Below, piece by piece: positions 58,011-64,000 of a DNA stretch of 64,000 nucleotides (position 1 is the first letter of the stretch; the number at the start of each line of letters is the position of its first letter). Origin of the DNA: Protopterus annectens. Lineage: Eukaryota; Chordata; Ceratodontiformes; Protopteridae. A program made the position numbers and the translations under genes. The notes below the pieces were generated by a model. That model searched no databases and was not told the origin of the DNA. It saw only the letters and a program-made list of their open reading frames with translations. Location of the stretch: the NCBI RefSeq assembly GCF_019279795.1, contig NC_056749.1, positions 570,019,085 through 570,083,084 on the forward strand, given 5' to 3'.

Positions 58011-60210
58011 CTGCAATTGTTTCCTGATGACATACTTTTGACTTTGACTCAAACTATTCCTTGCAAGAACTATTTAACTCTATCTATCAAAATATTTCTG
58101 GACTACAATTTAAATGAAAATAAAACAAAAATTTTACTTTCAAACTAAATGAAATTATATAAGCAAAACGTTCTCTAAATGTATTGTAACAGATGGCAGA
58201 CTTCAATATCTAGGTATTTACTTATCAAATTATTTAAATGAGTCACTCTTATTCAACAATAATATAATATTAAAATTGAACTAATGATGTCTAACTGGAA
58301 CAAATACCTATTTTCAATGGAAGATAGGTTATTTCTGACCAAATCAATATTTTTCCTAAGATACTATACCTCATACAAGTCTTTTCTCTCCCTCCCCAAA
58401 CACATTATACAAAAATATAATAAATTGATATTAAGTTTCCTGTGGTTCCCAAATAATCCTCAAACTGCCCTAAACAATCACTTGACAGACTGGGAGGATG
58501 GACAAATTAATCTACCAAATACACAGACATATATTTCTCTTTTGTTGTTAAAAATATAACATTATGGTTCAATTTATATTACTCTCCTATATGGAAACAA
58601 ATGCATGAACAGATCTGGTTAGAATCTACGCAACCTCAGATTCAAGATCACATGTCTATTTTATCAAATCCCCTTTACTGGATGCTTAAAGATTATATCC
58701 TAGAAAATAAAAACATTGCAATTCCATCTCAATATATAAATCTTACACTATCTAATTTTAAGAAATTTGCAAATAAGAATCCTAACATCAACTCTTGGTT
58801 CTTCTTACTTTTTCATATAGCCTTTACATCTAATAATCTTGAAACATTTCAAACCCACAAGAGGGATACTCTGAGAAAAGGAAATTTATTATTTTGGCAT
58901 CAATTAATAGAATTAGGAAAGGTCCTCCTTCCTCCTTGTTCTTGTTTCGGCTTTTCCCGGTTAGGGGTCACCACAGCGGATCACCTGTCCGCTCATGACT
59001 GGCAGTGTAGTTTTACAGTGTCGAGTTGCCAGCCCGGCGCCCAACCTTCCACAGAAGGCACACATATGCACACACTCATGCCTAGGGCCAATTTAGAGTG
59101 TCCAATCCACCTACAGCATGTCTTTGGGATGTGGGAGGAAACCGGAGCACCTCCTAATAACCAAATAATCAACAAATACAACATAGATAAGGACATGTGG
59201 TTACTTTTATAATCTCTGAGGCACTATATCATAAATAAGATAGAACTAATGCAAATTTCTGTTGGACATGACACTCCTAAACTTATGAATATATTATAAT
59301 TATTACTAATCAATATTTTCAAGGTAATGGTCATTGTCTAACATTTATAAAATTATTAAGAAAACAAAAATTTATCATACAAAATCATACTGGAACTACT
59401 TTGCATCAGTAAATGGTCACTTCCCAACAGAGGATGATAAAAATGTATTCTTAAATTCTCAAAACATTCTACACTATCAATTCATTGGCAATTGTTTACT
59501 TGGAGATTTCTACACAGGAGCTTTTTTTTACACCTCATAAACTAACCTTGATGCTTGCTAATTAAGAGGTATGCTGGAGAGGAGATAAAATTAAAAGCCA
59601 ATTGGCAACATGTTTTTTATGAATGTAAATGCCTCAATGTTTACTGGAGTAACATTAACTTTTTTTCAGCCTGTCTTTAATGATAACTTCCATTTAACTA
59701 AATCACTGGTTTTATTTAATTCTCCTATACCTACGTGTGTTCCAAAACAAGATTTTCAATTCTTTAGACTCTTAGCTATAGCTCGTAAGATCATCAACCA
59801 TCAATTGGAAAAAAACGTGTCTTCTCCTTCCTTCAATGAATTTAAAAATCTTGCTTTGGCAGTTGGTCACATGGAAATCTCTACCTTAAAGAATAGAACC
59901 AACAGATCCACCTCATAAAACAATATCTGGATGACAGTAATGGAAATATTGGAGAAAATGGACAAGAATATTCAATAATATGATATTTACTTTCAATACA
60001 ATGATAAAACCACTACATAATCCATTTAGACACCAGTGTAAATAGTTCAATATGTTATGACGTTATACAATTTTATGGTTGTAAAATTATTTTGTATTCA
60101 TTTTCCTTTGTTTATATGATCAATGATATATTGTATACTGCTTTCTTCATTCATTGCTTAAAAGATGTTACCTTAATTTGAAACAAAAATATTTAAAGGA
60201 AAAAAAAAAG
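58011..60210 (+). pseudogene. L1-like ORF2 3' half and 3' end
   Basis: Begins LQLFPDDILL (RT catalytic box) then degenerate thumb; frame 58284-58559 reads MSNWNKYLFSMEDRLFLTKSIFFLRY, LPKHIIQKYNKLILSFLW and GQINLPNTQTY (usual GGLGLPNL). Frame 58601-59212 continues IWLESTQPQIQDHMSILSNP and runs into the SINE. A late cysteine motif HVFYECKCLNVYW near 59600 matches the L1/Tx1 C-terminal knuckle. The element ends in A-rich sequence at 60199-60209. Confidence 0.75.
58935..59151 (-). mobile_element. V-SINE/DANA-type SINE, 5'-truncated
   Basis: Minus strand reads from the core 'ggtgctccggtttcctccca' through 'aaagacatgctgtaggtgga' to the tail 'gatccgctgtggtgacccct', 'aaccgggaaaagccgaaaca'. It matches 40575-40920 but lacks the tRNA head and the TG expansion. 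Inserted in the C-terminal region of the L1-like element. A target duplication is not certain (only CCTCCT is shared). Confidence 0.88.
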
Positions 60211-60289
60211 CAATCCTTAGTTTCACTTTACCTGATGCAATTATGTATCACTATATTTTCATTTACTTTCATATATTATGTTTTACTAG

Positions 60290-60668
60290 AAAGCAGCTTT
60301 TGCTGTAGCAGGCAACTGAGTAAATGTCAGGAAAATCCTACTTGGACAACTGAACTTTATTTGGGGTTAATCAGAGTCTCTTTAATTGATGGCAGGTGTG
60401 CACTCAAAAAGACTGCATGTTGTAATTAAATCAAAAGGTGCGCCAACAAAGTATTAGTTTGAGGGTGTGCACACTTATGCAACCAGCTTATTGTACTTTT
60501 TTATTTTTTATATTTTTTCCCCTAACAGAGGTTTGTTTTTCAATTAAATTGTACAGGTTATAGGTCACATTAAAGGTGGGAAAAGTTTTGAAATGATTTA
60601 TTGTGGTCTCCTTTTTTGTATCTCAAAATCTGGCATTTTAACAGGGGTGTGTACATTTTTTATATCCA

Positions 60669-60671
<3 letters not shown>
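60290..60671 (+). mobile_element. Tc1/mariner-type transposon 3' end
   Basis: The sequence 'gtgtgcacacttatgcaacc', 'ataggtcacattaaaggtgg' and terminal 'ttaacaggggtgtgtacatt..tatatccactgta' is, from family knowledge, the 3' end of a fish Tc1-like element. The terminus abuts TA, its target dinucleotide. No transposase frame and no matching left terminal repeat were found, so the element is truncated at its 5' side; that limit is approximate. Confidence 0.65.
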
Positions 60672-60727
<56 letters not shown>

Positions 60728-60749
60728 CACGCACACACACACACACACA
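60672..60749. repeat. (TA)n then (CA)n microsatellite
   Basis: About 26 TA units directly after the Tc1-type terminus, followed by ACACGCACAC... The repeat may have grown from the TA target site. Confidence 0.95.
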
Positions 60750-60759
60750 GCTAAAATAT

Positions 60760-61700
60760 ACCAACTTTCCCAGCATGTATGTATTTAATATAAATACCTT
60801 ATCTTTTTAAGCATAAATACATTATCCACCAATTGACTAACTTATTTCATCCAGAATTTCTTCTTTGTTGTAATATTTTTATGCTTTCACCAAACCAGAT
60901 TCCTAAAGAATCCTACTTACTCTCAACTACAAACAATACACATCATTTATCCTCCAGAGAAATGCCCATCCTTACTAAAACATCTGGAAAAATATTCACC
61001 TGACAAGGCTGTACATTCCAGTAGCAGCTCCTAAATCCCATAGCACTGCTGGAAACTTCATTTATTCTCATTATGTCACAAACATTTGAAATAAAATTCT
61101 GCTAATAATGTGGCTCACAAAAATTCACAACAATTTAAATCTCTTCTACAGCTAAAATTGAAAGAATATTGGATTTGTTAAGGATCTTTAAGAACTAGTT
61201 AACACATTACCATAACCAGATACCCAGCTACCAAAATAGTAATGTGAGCTACTTTATATACCCACAACAGACAAACTTAGCTTCCACTGTACTGTGCTAC
61301 TTTACAACTACTCCTCTTATGCCCTACTAATCCAATTACCTACCAGTATCCTTCCATTGTTTATCTACCTTTTTCTTGTACAGAATAACAACTCATCTTC
61401 CAGTCCATATTTAACATCTATAGACTTTGAATCTGTATTTCTGTTACTAAAATAACATTTCTGTAAAAATGTTCTTTGCTTAAGTCTTTTAGATTTCTAT
61501 TTCTCATTATTTTAACTTTTGAATTGATCACATTTACCTATCAGTTCTATTTTAGACTAGTCAAAGTACTTTCAACCCACTGAAGTAGACAACTGGTACA
61601 TTTTTCCATACCCACACAGCACATAATGTGTTTCTTGTAATTATACTTCTTCTTTTAATAACCTTGTTTTCAAATATGTTGGAATGTTGTTGTTATGGTT
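60760..61700. other. AT-rich intergenic DNA
   Basis: No coding relic or terminal structure identified. Confidence 0.35.
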
Positions 61701-61759
61701 ACTGAAATAGTACTGCTTCATTATCATGTTCCAAATGTTCACATGATGTCCCCAGACCG

Positions 61760-62540
61760 CCAATGTAAAAGGGTTCTGCCCAGATGGACTTGCCTGATAA
61801 ACACATGCAAAATAAACTTTATAGTAACATATATTACATTTGTCTTTACTTTAGCAAACTCTTTACATCCTGACCTATTTAATCATAATCCAAAATTAAT
61901 TAATGCCCTTTCCATTTTTGTCAGTTTCCCTCATCCATATCATACATTTTGTTCCAATAACAATCATCTACATATAAAAGACACACACACATTATTGCAT
62001 CTTTTCCATTCCCCATCCTGCTTTTCTCATTTCTCCAGTACATTTGCATCTTTGAACACATCTGCTTCATACTTTTTTCACCTTTCTTTCTTAACCAACC
62101 AATTACTACAACCTTCACCAAAAATATGTCTATTATTTTTCACCTAGCCCCATAATCCTGTAAAATAAACCACAATGCCCTATGAATTAATGGAACAAAT
62201 GCTTTTACTATATCACATGTAACCAACCATACATCATTATTCCTCCCTAAAACAGCATCTATTACTTACTTTATTAGTACTAATATTTCCTTCATCTATT
62301 TTCCATTTACTCCATACAGTCCTTCCCCGTCACTTCTTCAAATGCACTCCCCATTCTTTTTTACATTATTTTCTTAAAGATTTTATAGTAAGTATTCCCC
62401 AGTTTTATTGGCTTCAGTTACTTGTTTGTAATCTTGCCTTCAGATAAATCCAATCATTCCAGAATTTATCTTTTCACATTTTAACTCTTCCTCTAGCCAT
62501 CCCATTCAGTAGGACTGCAAATGCTTCCCCCCTTACTCTT
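61760..62540 (-). pseudogene. Faint reverse-transcriptase relic
   Basis: Translating the minus strand from about 62540 gives, in shifting frames, IKLGNTYYKIFKKIM, then VTCDIVKAFV..IHRALWFILQDYGAR..KIIDIF, which resembles an RT motif A region (D-x-x-KAF---x-r--LW--L---G). Near 61970 YVDDCYW resembles a catalytic box. The clade is not determinable; the sequence is ancient and stop-laden. Chance similarity cannot be excluded. Confidence 0.33.
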
Positions 62541-64000
62541 CATTCCATTGAAATATCCATAACATAACTCATCCAAGCATAATGTTTATTCTTCCTTCTC
62601 TTCTTTTGCATCCTCTTTCAATTCTTCAAATTCAAGTTTTTCTTCTAATTTACACATTACTCTATCCCAAAGTTTTTCACCTCCCCATTTCAACTTTTTC
62701 TTTCTTATATGCTGTTTTTACAATTTTACTATCTCCGTAATGTTTCTTGTTTACACTTTACTACTCCCAGTCTTATCTACCATTCCATCCATCTTACCTT
62801 CCCTTCTTTTTACTTGCATTCCTATATAATGTAAAGTTCTGCCTTTTTTCCCTTTTAAAATATTTTTGTCTATATGACATTGTCTCAATTTTTCATTAGT
62901 TTTCTCATTCACTTTCTTCTCTCTCTCTTACTCTGTTACTTCTTTCTTCCATTTCCTTTCTCAAAATCGTTCACCATATTTCCTATTTCACTTTACTTCT
63001 TTTTTGTACCCTTCTCTCTATTTCGAAACAAAAGTATGTTCATATTTCTCTTAAAGCACTGCCCACCATTTTGTCCAATTCTCATGAAATACACTCATTG
63101 TCATTTGTTGCTTCTATAACCTACCATCTTCCTTTTTAATTTCTTTTTTTCTTACACTCCATATTAACAACTTTATTCCATTAACGTCTTTTAGGATTTA
63201 CCACCTTACATAGCTCATATTGTTCTACAACCTGAAAAATCTACCCCTCTGCCCCACCTGCCACCTTCTACTACTTTTCTCTCTCATTTCTTTCTTTCTT
63301 TTTACTTACATCCCCTATTACTATTTTACTCCACTACCACCTTTTGTGATTTCTTCACCTATCACAGCCCACTACTGGTGTAAGATCTGAAAAAAAAAAC
63401 ACTCCTACCCCACCTGAATACATAATCTATTAATGTTTTAAAATTTCCCTTTTCATATGTTCTCTCTCTCTCTTTTTCCTAGCGTAAAGTTTCCACATCA
63501 CAACTTATTTTGACCTTTCCATCTTGCATTAGTTTTCCCTTTTCTTAACTTAAAGTCCCCAATTCATTATTATTGACTTGTTTACCACCACATATGTTTT
63601 CTTGTCATCAAACTTCCTTTCTTTCACGTTTGTATATGCATAAAATACTACTAACCTCAAGCAATGTCAATTTTTTCTCACGTCACATGCTATCATCACA
63701 TCTCAGCTGCTACATCCAATATTTTTACTTTATTTTCTTTTAACATTGTAACCTAGAATATACTTACTATCCTACTGACCACATATTTCCCCACAGAGCT
63801 TTGCTTGTTTTTCTTGTGTAACATATCTTGCATCCAGTAAACACATTATCTGCCTTTTTCTTCTTGCAACATTCATCAACCATTAAATCCCTCACTTTAT
63901 TTCTTACACTACTCCACATTCAGTCCCAAAATATACAAATCATTCTTTTTCTCTTTTCTTTGCATCTTCTTTTCTCCTGTTCTTGTTTACTTTTCACTGT
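62541..64000. other. Pyrimidine-rich intergenic DNA
   Basis: Strong strand asymmetry: long runs rich in C and T (e.g. 62570-62650, 62930-63010, 63240-63310). It could be the minus-strand, purine-rich continuation of the RT relic or a simple-sequence-biased region. No gene seen. Confidence 0.4.

Overview
The window is vertebrate-type nuclear DNA made almost entirely of transposable elements. There is no operon structure, no ribosome binding sites and no intact host gene. The mixture of CR1-clade LINEs with SGNH-esterase ORF1s, L1/Tx1-like LINEs, an RTE-like LINE, a Penelope-like element with a GIY-YIG nuclease, a DIRS-like tyrosine-recombinase retroelement, a Ty3/gypsy element, a V-SINE/DANA-type SINE and a Tc1-type terminus is typical of fish and amphibians. 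A non-teleost fish such as a bichir or lungfish, or an amphibian, would fit. That is inference; no single-copy gene is present to settle it.

Layout. 1-1024: a CR1 tail scrap and a retrocopy-like unit with poly(A). 2700-4060: minus-strand L1/Tx1 ORF1 relic. 4530-8567 (+) and 8937-10214 (-): two CR1 copies, tail to tail. 10501-22285: a Ty3/gypsy element whose integrase lies upstream of its reverse transcriptase (Gmr1-like order); its integrase is split by a 7.4-kb CR1 (11181-18572) that carries about 6.6 tandem 300-bp monomers at its 5' end. 22482-22625 (-): a tRNA-derived SINE with a CR1-type tail. 24190-24246: a candidate host signal-peptide exon. 24434-28879: a Penelope-like composite of four alternately oriented blocks within an 18-bp target duplication.

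30100-42760 (-): one L1/Tx1-like element of about 5.5 kb, opened by an RTE-like LINE (30660-33389), a 179-bp hammerhead-bearing insert (34258-34436), a CR1 (34695-38612) and a V-SINE (40443-40923). 43140-45290 (+): a separate L1-like endonuclease relic. 45700-60210 (+): another L1-like element, split by a DIRS-like element (47936-58010, coding on the minus strand) that is itself split by a CR1 (about 51130-55440, -). The same L1 also holds a truncated V-SINE and a (TA)n expansion. 60290-60671: a Tc1/mariner 3' end, then (TA)n. 60760-64000: AT- and pyrimidine-rich sequence with a faint minus-strand RT relic.

The elements form an ecosystem. The CR1 tail octamers recur in one SINE, and the RTE tail recurs in the V-SINE, so each SINE probably borrows the machinery of a LINE seen in the same window. 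The nesting gives a relative chronology: L1 elements oldest, DIRS, gypsy and RTE in between, CR1 copies and SINEs youngest. Essentially all element ORFs are broken. The best preserved are the gypsy RT/RNase H, the DIRS pol and the ORF1s of the CR1 copies at 51130-55440 and 34695-38612.
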